Positions 21,691 to 33,512 of a stretch of DNA of 64,000 nt are shown one piece after another. The first letter of the stretch is position 1. Each line of letters opens with the position of its first letter. The notes beneath the pieces were generated by a model that saw nothing but the letters and a program-made list of their open reading frames with translations, searched no databases and was not told the DNA's origin. Source of the DNA: Caprella mutica (taxonomy: Eukaryota > Arthropoda > Malacostraca > Amphipoda > Caprellidae); assembly GCA_947561585.1 (NCBI GenBank), contig CANNZV010002487.1, positions 32,132-96,131 of the forward strand. The letters are read 5' to 3'. A program made the position numbers and the translations under genes.

Positions 21691-22451
21691 AAAGGCCAAA
21701 AGATTGGGTGAAACATGAAGTATTTTATCGGGCTTCAGAGGTTCAATTACAACCCCATCCAATCTTTCACCATAAAAGCCAGTCTCTGGTCATGCTGCCA
21801 GAAATGATTTCTCGGACATTGGCCAGATTTAGTAACATAATTGATATCAACTGTTCCAAGAAGTCGTGACCCATGAACTTCCGACAAAGTTCAATCTATT
21901 TAGTAAATTTTAAAATACAGCAACTCTGCTTCCTATGAAGTATTCAGGTTGAGTCTGATACAAATTGAAATTTATAACAGAGGTTCAAAATAATTTCAAT
22001 ATACAATAGAAGAAGCTTCAAATGAGTTCTACTGCATTTAAAAAAATATTTATTGATATATTTTACAATATTAATTGTTTGGAATCCGTCTATGCAGGTG
22101 CTGTATAGAATTTTCCTTGGTAATTACATATAAATTGTTCTCTTCTAAATAGGTTATATCGAAATGATTAATTCCGTAAGCATCTTCATTGATTACATTC
22201 TTCTAGAATTGCTACTGTAAGCTAAGCCATCAGAAAATTCTAAATAAATTATTTGCAATTTTAAATATAGTTTCATCTGAATTAAGGCCATGTTTAATTA
22301 TGATAAAGCAGAATTTGTACGCTTTGTATATCGAGAAAAGAAAGCTTTTAACTAAAAGTGACTAGCCTAGCTATAACACTCTTTTGGAATAACTTATGCG
22401 AAGATTAAAGACCTAAAAAGAGGAAGTGAATCACATTTCATCCATATGAAG

Positions 22452-25400
22452 TTAGTGCGTCTTATCATAAGAGTTCTTGTTTTTGTAGCCAGCAACATAG
22501 CCAGATTTGTCTGGTACTTCTTTACGTCCAGCAACTCCTTTGCCCTTGCCCTCCTTATCGAATCTCTGCTTGTGGCTGCCTGTGTAGCCCTTGGTATCAG
22601 TCAAGCGATCCACCGCGCTGTTTTTCACTACGCTCTGTGGATAGTCGTGACACCCGGAAAGAAAATCCCTTAGCTTTCTGTATAATGGTGGTGATAGGGA
22701 TAGCAAAGCAAAAGAGAGTTAGTAATGCAAAATTGGTTGAACGAAGCACGAAACCAGGAACAAACTGAATTCTCCACCCACTCTGCTTACTGGTTTGTTC
22801 ATCTTTTAGAACAACAATTTAGTGAATTATCAATTGGAAAATAAGTATTTAAAGATTCTCCTTTCTTTCATTCAATTGATTACATTTTATTCAGAATGTA
22901 ATAGTTCCAAGTAGCAAAGTGTGCGTAAATTTCAGTATTTCAAGCAATTATCTACAGTTGCAATAAATAGATCAAAGCTACACACTTACTAACTACCACA
23001 AATGCAATAATGAATACAAAATAATTACAATTCAACATCTAATCATTCATCAAAAGTAAAATACATCAAAAAGAAATCATGAAATAGGTACATCTTTATG
23101 TCATGCGCTAACTGTCGATTGTACCCCTAAGATGATTGTATAAGGTTAGGTTAGCGGTCCCCCCAATCAAAGGTGGCTTTGATAGTAACAAAATCGCTGT
23201 CTGCACCAACGATTAATACATCGTTAGCGCAGATCAGTCGATGGCGCATAACGTATTCACATCATTCCAAATAGTTATCCAGTGAGTTCAATATTTTCTG
23301 TCCATGTAGCTCACAATTTTTGTCATTATTCAAAGCTGACATTAATGCCCTATAACGATTTATTTTACTTTCCTCCTTCATAGTTCAATTGGAGAGCCTG
23401 TTAAAATACTTAATATATATTTTTGTAATCATCAAGCATAACGTCAATTCGTATTCTAATGCTATTAACTGTATCTACGTCATATGGTAACGAACACTAG
23501 ATCAGGGGTGGGCACTGAATTATTCAATACAAAAAGGGCTTAATATAAAATTAAACTTAAGCTAAATGTCCGACTGAATTTTATGTTTGGTATTTAATCA
23601 CCGAATGTATAAGTTCTTTATTCATCAGTTACCGCTGAAATATCAGTTTTCCGTCGTGCGAAAGATGGTTAACTTATGTAAATCGTAAATAAGTAGATGG
23701 GCAAAGGTGCTAAACACGGCCCTCGGTGCTACTTGTGCCCGTCCCTGCTCTAGAAAATCAGTCTTCAGATATAAACTGAACTCTTTGTTTGAATTCATTA
23801 CAGTTTGAACTGGAGACCAAAATTAGAAAGTTATGAAGACACACAAATAGACAGAAAAGGCACAGACTGAAGCTACAGAGCAGAAAGTAAGGACAATGCT
23901 ACAAAAAAATACGAAACTTATGGAAGGGTACCTTGGGTATTGATGAAATATTCTTAATCTGATAGATAAATCACGAGATGGCATTTTCTTTAATGAATAG
24001 TAATTTGCACTTGATGGGTATGAATACAAATATGTTGGGTTAGGGAAAGCGACATATTAAATGAAGGAAAGCGTCAAAATGTACAAGCGAACCTTAGTTT
24101 TAATGAGACGATGAAATATTTTCAGTTATCTCAAAATATAATATCAAGTAGGTAATATAATGTCATCAAGTTAAATTCATGAAATGATGCAAAGTTAACC
24201 TTTTTGATGACGATATATCTATATTGATATAGGCACTTGATAAAAAATATTAGTAGTGTTTTGACTGAATTAAAGTTTTTCATTTGTAGCTTATACCGAA
24301 ATGAAAGTAACAATTTGAGTGCCTATTTAAATTCAATAAGTAAATTGTAAATCATAATTTCGTGATTATTTAAAAATATCTAAATAGGAATTATTAAAGA
24401 AATTCTATTTGAATTTTGATGATTCACAGAATTGATAGTAAACAACATTAAAAAAAAAAACAGAATATCAGTTTGTTTTGTGAATAGATTTTCAACCGAA
24501 AGTTAAATGATCCTTTATTCATCATCATCATCAAATTAAAATTCTCTGACCATTTCATGAATATTAATAAGCTGATAACAGATTAATGTAATCGTATTTC
24601 AATCTGTCTATCTAAGCTTACCGTTGTCCCTCTGGTGCCTGGTGTGCCACAATTCCTCATTTTTTCCTTGATGGCGCTAACATCCTGTTTTTTGTACTTG
24701 GCCAACTCATCTAAGTATTTCTCATAGTCTGCAAATCCGATTTTCATTTGCCTGGTGGTCAGAATCACAAATTGAGTAATTGAATATCATAAATAAGAAT
24801 TATCCCTCTCTATCATATGCTTAACACGGTTAATGATTGCTTAAAGTTAGTGCTGGCAGTTGAATAATCTCACTTGAATTTTTTGAAAGTGATGGCAGTG
24901 TCAGTTGTGCTGATTGTTTTACCGTCAATAACCTTTGCCTGTTTCATCCATTTGTCTGACTGAGATAGAGTCAGTACCTTGCCATCACTGTTGGTGTTGC
25001 CAAACTTACTGTAAGCTCTGAAGAGTTCTCTTAGCGTCGGTCCTTTAGGTGTGCCTGCAACAAGAACACATTTTCAGAGTGGAGAATAAGGTATGGGATT
25101 AGCCTAACAATTCTATGGTCGATATTTGAGATATTTAAGCTAGAGAAGTCTAATTGATTGAGATTGTGTCACCATATGTGCTAATATACTTTTTCGACAT
25201 CTAATGCTCAAACTTTTCCTAAATGCCAACATACGTACTTGGTCTACTTCCATCTTCACTGGGAGCAACATCTTTCTTAGCCTCGGCTCCAGCAGCACCT
25301 TCTTCCTTCTTGGGATCCTCGTTCTCTTTTGCCCTAGCAGCTGGTTCAGGAGTTTTGGCCGCTGGTTCGGGTGTTTTGGGTGCTGGTGATTTGGAGGCTG

Positions 25401-28188
25401 GTTCTAATGTTTTGGCTGCTGGTTCAGGTGTTTTTGCTGCTGGTTCAGGTGTTTTGGCTGCTGAAGGTGTTGGTGTTGGAGTCTTACCTGCAATTGAATT
25501 AGTCATTAACTTCTATTAAAATGCACACATGCGGTACTTAGCACATTATCATAAAATATTTCGGCGGTCGGAAATTTCGGTCTTGGAATTATAAATGGCC
25601 TCTCAACATAATTGGCTGTTATGTAGTTTGATGTTCTGCTAGTTTGTTGTACTGCACAATTCATGATTGTTTAATTACGTAACTTAGAAGTTTTATTCAT
25701 ACCTCAGACTTAAAGTTCCGAGGCCGAATTTAATATTTTTCTTTAATAAAATCATTATAAAATGAGACTGAATTTTCATAGAACCTATGTTTCAGTTTAG
25801 ACACACACAAATACAGTGCTATAATATTAAATACAATAAAACACTCCTATACTAATAACGTACAACAATTTAAAGTATATTAACAATCCCGTATAACTAA
25901 AATATAATAGAATTTGGAAAAAAAAAACTGATAGGATTGACCCTTTCTTAAATATATGAAATAAATTTTGATACTATTGATAACACGATATTTAACGGAT
26001 GAGTACACTATAGTATATTGACTTCTGTTATAGTTACTATAACAGCTTCTGATAGCTTTTTGCAACTCCTTTCAAAATATTGATACCAAACTTCAAAGAT
26101 GCACTTATGTTTAATTCTAATAATAAATACAGAACAGGCAAGTAACTTTTATAGAAATAAAACAAAAACTCTGTTGGAAGTCAACAAGTGACGTCACGGA
26201 AGATAAGTAAAATTTTGTTATTCTATTGAAGTTGAATAAAACCTTTTAAAAGTTTTTAAAATAATCCTTGGAATCAAAGTAAACCTTCTTATATTTAAAT
26301 GTTCTTTTATTCTTTATTTCTATTTCACTACTCTAGAATTACTATCTAATATTTATTTTACTAGTTTATGCAACATTTCAAGAAACTTTAAAAATGATAA
26401 CATGTGAAGTTGCTGTATTTTTTATTGTATAAATTTTATTTAAAACTGGATCGAACAAATAGATTTTCATCTTCCACCAATTCGAAGAGAATTGAAGCGA
26501 AATTTCACTATTTCTAGGTACTTTGTTTTACATAATAAACTGCACTAGTTTTCAACAAAACATATGTCAGATTTTTAATTCAGAAAACATTTTAAAGAAT
26601 ATAGCTACCTGTACTTTGAACTGAACTTTTATCTTCTAAACATTTTCTGATCTGTGTTTGCTTAAATAAATAAATAATGAAACACCATTCACTGAAATGA
26701 ACAGTAAAAGTTTATTGTTGATTGCCTAAGATAACGAGCTTATACAGTTTACAGTGTTTTTTTTTTGTTGCAATACTTTGAGCCCCCACTAGGAATATTT
26801 GAAATAATAATTTAGAGAAAACAAATATATTTTCTTGAAGATAAGGCTTGGTACTTACATTTTATGTTATACAAACTTATTTGAAACTTATTCAAAATAC
26901 TTCTAAAGGCTATCTACAGAAGGTGTTGGAAATGGTCGCCGGAATCCTGTAGTCAAAGTCTTGCTCTCTTCAAGACGCTCTTCGAGTCTTCGTCACCATC
27001 TCAATTGTTACTGCGTCATAATTTGCACCAAACAGCTTCACACACTAAATTCTATCATATCATGAATGGATTGAGGTTTTTCCGAATACAAACTATTTTG
27101 TGTTGTAGCCCAGAAATGGAAATCAAGTGGATTGAGTTCTTACTGAGTGCTGGCCAGAAGATCTCAGTGTCTCTTCTGGTAACTCGACCTTGAAATTTTC
27201 TTCAAGAACTGCTTAGCCACTTTTGGACATTGAGATTGAGCACCAGCTTGCATACAACAGAGTCTGCGTCATGTTGCAGTGGCTCAAAAAAGTTTGCCAC
27301 ACTAATTGTCTTCCAACAAAGCCATGTTATAGGAACCATTAACAGAGTCACAAGGGCCATCGTCATCGATGAATGCTTGGACAATAGAATTTTCCGTCCA
27401 CAATCGCAACAAATATCATTACTTTTTTGTAATTTTTATAGTTTCGTTAGACAATATCATGTGGATTCTTATCAACAAATTATGACGCAGCAATAATTAA
27501 GAGGGTGACGAAAAGCGTCTTGAAGCGCGCAAGACTTTGACTACAGGATTTTGGCGACCATTTTCAACACATTTTGTAGATAGCCTTTAGAAGTGTTTTC
27601 AATGAATTTCAAGTAAGTGTGTAATAAATTAAATGTAAGTACCAAGCATTATCTTCAAGAAAATATATTTGTTTCTTCAAAATTCTTATTCAAAAATATT
27701 CCTAGTGGGGGCTCAAAGTATTGCAAAAAGAAAAACACACACTGTAGGTTATTTCCAAATTTACTGCCGTCGGTCTGTTAGTATATAAAAAAAATGAAGG
27801 AAGACATCTTTAGGACTGTTTTAATGTATGACTTCTATATTAGTCACTGATTTAGAATCAAAAGTAATTTAATGACGTCACGGGCATTAAATGAAATTTT
27901 AACTTCGCAATTTCTATATTGATTAAAAAAATTAATGAATTTTAATATCGTAAAAATATATATTTTACATCAGAATCCCCTTTTTTATCCTATATTCATA
28001 ACACAGCTCCACAATAACTATAAAATGAATTTACACTCATAGATATGTGACATCGCTGGTTTATCTTTATCTTTATTATTTCTGTATTCTGATATTTAAA
28101 AGCACTTTCCGACAACTGTGCGTGTCTTACCGGCAGCGGAGGACTCACTGTCTGCTGTGGGAGGAGGAGTTGCCTCTGATGACGCCAT
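22452..28188 (-). CDS. TPPP: Tubulin polymerization-promoting protein (ringmaker-like)
   Basis: Five exons join with matching phase: 28188-28131, 25487-25239, 25054-24874, 24751-24622 and 22634-22452, giving 266 residues. Residues 1-102 are low complexity with KTPEPAA repeats; the p25-alpha domain follows ([37 protein letters not shown], then a helix and a disordered C-terminal part). The C-terminus has the family hallmarks [25 protein letters not shown] and SGYVAGY. TPPP proteins bind and bundle microtubules in the cytoplasm; the fly homologue ringmaker acts in axons. Fly and human proteins are about 190-220 residues, so this one has a longer N-terminal extension. Intron 1 (25488-28130) holds a long-arm transposon and intron 4 (22635-24621) a hAT-like MITE. 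The last acceptor was chosen at CCACAG (before 22634) because it keeps phase and homology. Confidence 0.92.
23503..23747. mobile_element. hAT-like MITE in TPPP intron 4
   Basis: The ends CAGGGGTGGGCACTG and the complement of TTGTGCCCGTCCCTG are inverted repeats with the CAGGG start typical of hAT elements. The 8-bp flanks CACTAGAT (23495-23502) and CTCTAGAA (23748-23755) match at six positions, consistent with an aged target duplication. No coding capacity. Confidence 0.7.
25488..26749. other. TPPP intron 1, left part
   Basis: AT-rich intron. At 25605-25675 there is a short sequence (TTATGTAGTTTGATGTTCTG, CTAGTTTGTTGTACTGCAC) that recurs at 31528-31600, so it is a dispersed repeat of unknown type. 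Nothing else is recognised. Confidence 0.45.
26750..27746 (-). mobile_element. Mariner-type element with about 275-bp inverted arms
   Basis: The arms 26750-27025 and 27475-27746 are inverted copies (TACAGTGT end, then TGCAATACTTTGAGCCCCCA). The arms contain part of a transposase 3' region: on the minus strand the left arm reads a C-terminal tail with MVTKTRR-like sequence, and the complement of the right arm repeats it. The internal 450 bp read, in broken frames, [13 protein letters not shown] and segments like the catalytic end of a mariner transposase. Both ends carry TA. The copy looks like an inverted duplication of the 3' half of a mariner-type element. Confidence 0.7.
27747..28130. other. 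TPPP intron 1, right part
   Basis: AT-rich intron between the long-arm element and the first TPPP coding exon. No feature seen. Confidence 0.4.
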
Positions 28189-28700
28189 CTTGGGGGGAAA
28201 AGAAGAAATAGATTAGGCACTGGGGGTTGTAGTGGGGGAGGAAATCAGAATGAGAGTGGGGGAGAGAATTTCGTAATAAATACCTAGTGAATATTAAAAC
28301 TAATCAGTTATCTATTATGTCTTGCCCCTGGAAAAAAATATTGGTATCATTCAGTTATATGTATTTATATATATCACACTCATTAAGAGATCCATAATAA
28401 ATTTAATACCCATTTTGTAATTTGGAAGAACAATCACCATGAATAACAATATGTATATTGGGGGAAGGGGGAGATTTACCGACGAGCCCCCCTGTCTCGT
28501 CATTAAAAAATCATGAAGAGTACAGTACAGCAAACTAGTGGTTACAATAAACTACACAACAGCTTCAAATTTCAATTAATTAACTATATTTCAACTGTGT
28601 ATTATCAATTTATCGGTATTGGTATAGTTCAAACATCATCAAAGTTTAAACTTCATACTTAATTTTTCGTATTTGTTTTTCAGTCGTGTGGGCAAAAAGG
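28189..28700. other. 5' flank of TPPP
   Basis: Upstream of the TPPP start codon, which sits in CCCCCCAAGATGG. The stretch should hold the 5' UTR and promoter. G-rich runs occur at 28190-28265. No core promoter motif is certain. Confidence 0.35.
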
Positions 28701-28835
28701 AAAATACCCCTATTTAGTGAATATTGATATTATTTAGTGAATATTAATACTATTTAGTGAATGTTAATACTATTTAGTGAATATTAAAACTATTTAGTGA
28801 ATATTGATACTATTTAGTGAATACAGAGACTATTT
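28700..28835 (+). repeat. 21-bp minisatellite, TATTTAGTGAATATTAATAC
   Basis: About six tandem copies of a roughly 21-bp unit, directly before the larger 19/20-bp array. Confidence 0.85.
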
Positions 28836-28853
28836 TTCTCTCGAATTCATTGC

Positions 28854-30038
28854 TAATAGTCTCATAACTATAGTCTCTTCTCATAACTATAGTCTCTTCT
28901 CATAACTATAGTCTCTTTCTCATAACTATAGTCTCTTCTCATAACTATAGTCTCTTCTCATAACTATAGTCTCTTCTCATAACTATAGTCTCTTCTCATA
29001 ACTATAGTCTCTTCTCATAACTATAGTCTCTTCTCATAACTATAGTCTCTTCTCATAACTATAGTCTCTTCTCATAACTATAGTCTCTTCTCATAACTAT
29101 AGTCTCTTCTCATAACTATAGTCTCTTCTCATAACTATAGTCTCTTTCTCATAACTATAGTCTCTTTCTCATAACTATAGTCTCTTCTCATAACAATAGT
29201 CTCTTTCTCATAACTATAGTTTCTTTCTCATAACTATAGTCTCTTTCTCATAACTATAGTCTCTTCTCATAACTATAGTCTCTTCTCATAACTATAGTCT
29301 CTTTCTCATAACTATAGTCTCTTCTCATAACTATAGTCTCTTCTCATAACAATAGTCTCTTTCTCATAACTATAGTTTCTTTCTCATAACTATAGTCTCT
29401 TTCTCATAACTATAGTCTCTTCTCATAACTATAGTCTCTTCTCATAACAATAGTCTCTTTCTCATAACTATAGTCCCTTTCTCATAACTATAGTCTCTTC
29501 TCATAACTATAGTCTCTTTCTCATAACTATAGTCTCTTTCTCATAACTATAGTCCCTTTCTCATAACTATAGTCTCTTCTCATAACTATAGTCTCTTTCT
29601 CATAACTATAGTCTCTTTCTCATAACTATAGTCTCTTCTCATAACTATAGTCTCTTTCTCATAACTATAGTCTCTTCTCATAACTATAGTCTCTTTCTCA
29701 TAACTATAGTTTCTTTCTCATAACTATAGTCTCTTTCTCATAACTATAGTCTCTTTCTCATAACTATAGTCTCTTCTCATAACAATAGTCTCTTTCTCAT
29801 AACTATAGTCTCTTCTCATAACTATAGTCTCTTCTCATAACAATAGTCTCTTCTCATAACAATAGTCTCTTCTCATAACAATAGTCTCTTTCTCATAACT
29901 ATAGTCTCTTCTCATAACAATAGTCTCTTTCTCATAACTATAGTCTCTTCTCATAACAATAGTCTCTTTCTCATAACTATAGTCTCTTTCTCATAACTAT
30001 AGTCTCTTTCTCATAACTATAGTTTCTTTCTCATAAGA
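28854..30038 (+). repeat. 19/20-bp minisatellite, CATAACTATAGTCTCTTCT
   Basis: About 60 tandem units over 1.18 kb in two length classes: 19 bp (CTCTTCT) and 20 bp (CTCTTTCT). A minority carry AACAATAG for AACTATAG, TTTCTTT for CTCTTT or TCCCTTT. Length classes and substitutions are not random: the left third is almost all 19-mers, the right two thirds mix both in recurring blocks. Confidence 0.95.
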
Positions 30039-31155
30039 ATAACTGGTGCCCTCTTCTCTTTAAAGTTCATCGATCTATGAGAGCAATGGCCTCTAACTAC
30101 GGAACTAATTGCAAAGAGAGTGTCGTAGTGCAGTGCACTTGGTAACGATATGCACTTAGTAACGTGTGACTAGGGTAAATTACAAGACATCGAACAGTTC
30201 CACATTTTTTATCATATAAGAAAAACTAAATTACGAATCTGATTTATGGTACTACAATATATACTACAATAAAATACACCTCTCTCGTTAAGTTCTGTTT
30301 AAAATCTTTGTGCTGCCATCTAGGTTTCATAGTGGTAACTAGAATTGAAATATAGTAAGAACAATCTAGATAGGTTGTGTGAGTGTCACACTCAACATAT
30401 CTAGAAATTCTTTATCTAGCAATGTGATCGAGTTAAGTAATATATAAACAAAGCATTAAAATATATTGTGAATTGGTATATTCTATATTGTATAGCTACA
30501 AGATGAGTTATAAATTTTTAGATATTATACTTGGTAAAGTTCTAGTTAAGTGCAACGTTGCACTCAACTAGGAATGGGGTGTTGAAATCATGGTGTCCAT
30601 CTTTGATAGACATTGCATATAAAATGTTGACTTCAGATTAAAATTTTTCAAAAATTTTAATATTATTGGACTCTTAAATATGGAACACCGCTGCAATATT
30701 TGTGCAGATATATTTTGTAAGGAGATTGAAACAGAAAAACAGATTTTTTTTCTTTCCTTTAAAATCATGGACTCTTTATCGCACCAAACTGCTCAACATG
30801 TAATGGAAGACGACAATAAAGAACTACTCCCAAAAAATACTACTGGTGTAGCTTCAGACAAACAGTTTTGAAATAGGTTGATGATATTAAAAAGTAAAAT
30901 TGGTATTTCAGAAATTTTTTATTCAATACATGGTTACTGAAAGTAATTATCATGGTATTTATTTTACACATTGTATATAAAATGACCTCATTCCTAACAT
31001 TTCACTTTAACTAGGACTACTACCTTAGCAGGTGATATGCAATTACGAAAATAGAGGTTATGACCCACTTTAGAGGGAAATGAAGTGAATAACGAGGGGA
31101 AGGAATGAGACATAGAGAATATACTGTACTGTAACTAAAACCTTCTGTAAACTGT
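30039..31155. other. Intergenic, fragments only
   Basis: A fragment of the GGGTAAGTTACG MITE lies at 30174-30230. Short palindromes occur at about 30366-30405 (CTAGATAGGTTGTGTGAGTG and complement) and 30538-30573 (CTAGTTAAGTGCAACGTTGC). The short open frames near 30.6-30.9 kb overlap on both strands and show no family signature. Confidence 0.45.
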
Positions 31156-31308
31156 GTAACCCTCTATGTACTATATAACCCTCTATGTACTGTATAACCC
31201 TCTATGTACTGTATAACCCTCTATGTACTGTATAACCCTCTATGTACTGTATAACCCTCTATGTACTGTATAACCCTCTATGTACTGTATAACCCTCTAT
31301 GTACTTTA
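31156..31308 (+). repeat. 19-bp minisatellite, CCCTCTATGTACTGTATAA
   Basis: Eight tandem copies of a 19-bp unit with almost no changes. Confidence 0.92.
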
Positions 31309-31392
31309 CTCTCCAGTCTTTATCAGTTTTATTACCTAGCTGTTTCCCCTTTCTATTTTTCCTTGCAGGTCATTGGCTACAGATATCTAGTG

Positions 31393-31712
31393 TGCAGACA
31401 CTTCGTTGAAAGTCATTTCGGCGACAGACATTTCGTCGAGAGAACACATCGTTGACAGGACCCTATGTCGACAAAAGGTTTCGTAACGAATTTTCGTAAA
31501 GAGGATATTAACATACACAAAATAAAGGCTCGTTATGTAGTTTGTTGTATCCGCTAGTTTGTTGTACTGCACGCTTCATGATTGTTTAATGACCGGGCAG
31601 GAGAACTGGAGGAGGGGGGGGGGATGTCACGCCCTCCGATATACATATATTATGAGTGTTTTAATATCCCCTTTACGAAAATTCTTCGACAAAACGTCTA
31701 GCAATCGTTAAC
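31393..31712. repeat. Decayed relative of the 53.2 kb Mutator-like element
   Basis: The left arm GTGTGCAGACACTTCGTTGA, with repeats like CATTTCGTCGA and ending TTTTCGTAAAGAGGATATTA, faces a right arm TAATATCCCCTTTACGAAAA and CGACAAAACGTCT. The arms and their order match the ends of the element at 53212-54366, with only 150 bp between them. Confidence 0.65.
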
Positions 31713-32710
31713 TACAGGAAATGGCAATTCAGTTTTAATACATAAAGTGTTCATGAAAAACCATTATTATTTGTTAACGAAATCAGTTGTTTTCTGATTC
31801 AACAAAGGATTCATATTTTTAATGATAAGTTGGAGTAAAACTATAGTTATTGATTACCATCATTTTAATTCTTCAAATTTTATGGAGCAATTAAAGATAA
31901 CGGACTAGAAATGAAGCTGGTAAAGAAAACGGACCAGAAATTAAACTAGTAAAGATAACGGACCAGAAAACTTTATTTTAGTTTTAGAAAATATTTGCTT
32001 TAGGATTTTATAAATATACAACATTATAAATGATATAATTAATGATTATAAATTAATTTTGCATATGTTATTAATTGAAATAACTGAAGAAAAAACGTGA
32101 TCCATTTTGAAGTTGTGAAGAACAATTAATTAAAAAATGGAAATAAAACTTTTTCTTAAATCCTTTAATGTGGTATCTATGATTCCAAAATTATATTCTT
32201 ATTCCAATTATTTTTCAAATATTAATAATTTAACCAAGTAAAGATAATGGACCAGAATTCTCCATCTTATTATCTATTGTAATAATAATTAGAAATTCTC
32301 CATCTTCCTTTTTCTTGATCTCTTCAATAATAATCTTTTTCTTCTCATCTTCTTGCATCTATGACATACGCTCTTAATTTATAACCACCCTCTTCTTCCA
32401 ATCTTCTTGCATCTATGACATGTCTTCTTGATTTATAAGCATCTTCTTTCTCACATAGGACATGTCCTCTTCATTTATCCTCTTCTTCCAAACGTGTTTG
32501 CTAACAAACAAATTGCTGGCCCCATTATCCTCAAACAAAGCTGACCCTTTTATCCTCAGGTCAGGGTTATCTATTTTTAAGCCCATTTAGTGTCTGCAAT
32601 AAGCTTTCATGTGCGAAGTAATATTTAGAACCCTACAAATTCACTTCATCAACTTCTGTGACTCGTGAATTATTTAAATCAACAACTAGTATCGAACTCC
32701 AAAATATTGT
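31713..32710. other. AT-rich intergenic, no gene recognised
   Basis: Three close repeats of AAAGATAACGGACCAGAAA occur at 31890-31970 and a fourth at about 32240. Pyrimidine-rich repeats of CTTCTTGCATCTATGACAT occur at 32348 and 32405. Nothing else is recognised. Confidence 0.45.
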
Positions 32711-32812
32711 AACCTTAGGGCTCAAACACACTGCGAGCGGAGTGCGCTCCAAATAAACAATAATATTAATGGCGCTTCGCTCCGCTTGTAGTGTGTACGT
32801 AGTACCCTTAGT
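32711..32812. mobile_element. Small palindromic MITE of about 100 bp
   Basis: CACACTGCGAGCGGAGTGCG and the complement of GCGCTTCGCTCCGCTTGTAG are inverted arms around 20 bp of AT-rich loop. The outer bases CCTTAGGG and CCCTTAG are also inverted. Much more GC-rich than the surroundings. Confidence 0.6.
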
Positions 32813-33512
32813 CAATAATATTAGAACAATAAAAGATATAACAGTTTATATAATATATGCAGCTAGAATACTATTATATAACAAACTAATAATTCATAGT
32901 CTACGATAGGTACACTTTCTTAGTTTCTGTTGGTACTGAAAATATATATAAAATATATATACAATTTTTATGAATTTTTGGTGATAAAATTTTCTCAAAC
33001 ACGTTAAAACGTCGCACTCCCGATCTCCAACTAATAAATTTTGTATAATGTAATATGAACTCAGTGAACTGAAGATACGCATTAAAAAAATTGAGAAGAA
33101 AAACTTTTTACATTCCAATGAAGGGGAAAGTTTGTGCAAAGTTTTGTTTGTTGGAACAGTAAATCAATAGGAGGGGGATTCTTATTGTGAGTAATGGATA
33201 ATTTATTTACAGGTTTTGTTTCTTGCCACATCTTGCATATTGTCTGAAGATTTGCAATCAGTATTTCGTTTCGTTTTTTATGTTCATTTTTATCACCAAA
33301 TGATATTTCTAGAATAAACTCTCAATATTCATAATTGATGAAGATTTTATTTTTCACCATTTACAATAATTATTAAAAAGAGGTAACACACCAAGAAAAA
33401 ATGTTGTGTTTAATGAATATTAAATTTCTTTCTAAAGCCAAGTGAAATTGATATAATGACACGAAAACACAAAATATGATATAATTGAGTGAAAGAAACC
33501 TATTGGATCATC

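Noticed and set aside
25223..25519. 98-codon plus-strand frame with Ala/Gly/Ser repeats
   Set aside because: It is the complement of the TPPP repeat exon, whose splice sites and homology support the minus strand.
28854..30038. Array resembling a CRISPR at first sight
   Set aside because: Units of 19-20 bp follow each other without unique spacers, and the context is eukaryotic.
30680..30871. 63-codon frame with CNICADIFC, like half a zinc finger
   Set aside because: There is no second ligand pair, an overlapping antisense frame is as long, and no splice partner is seen.
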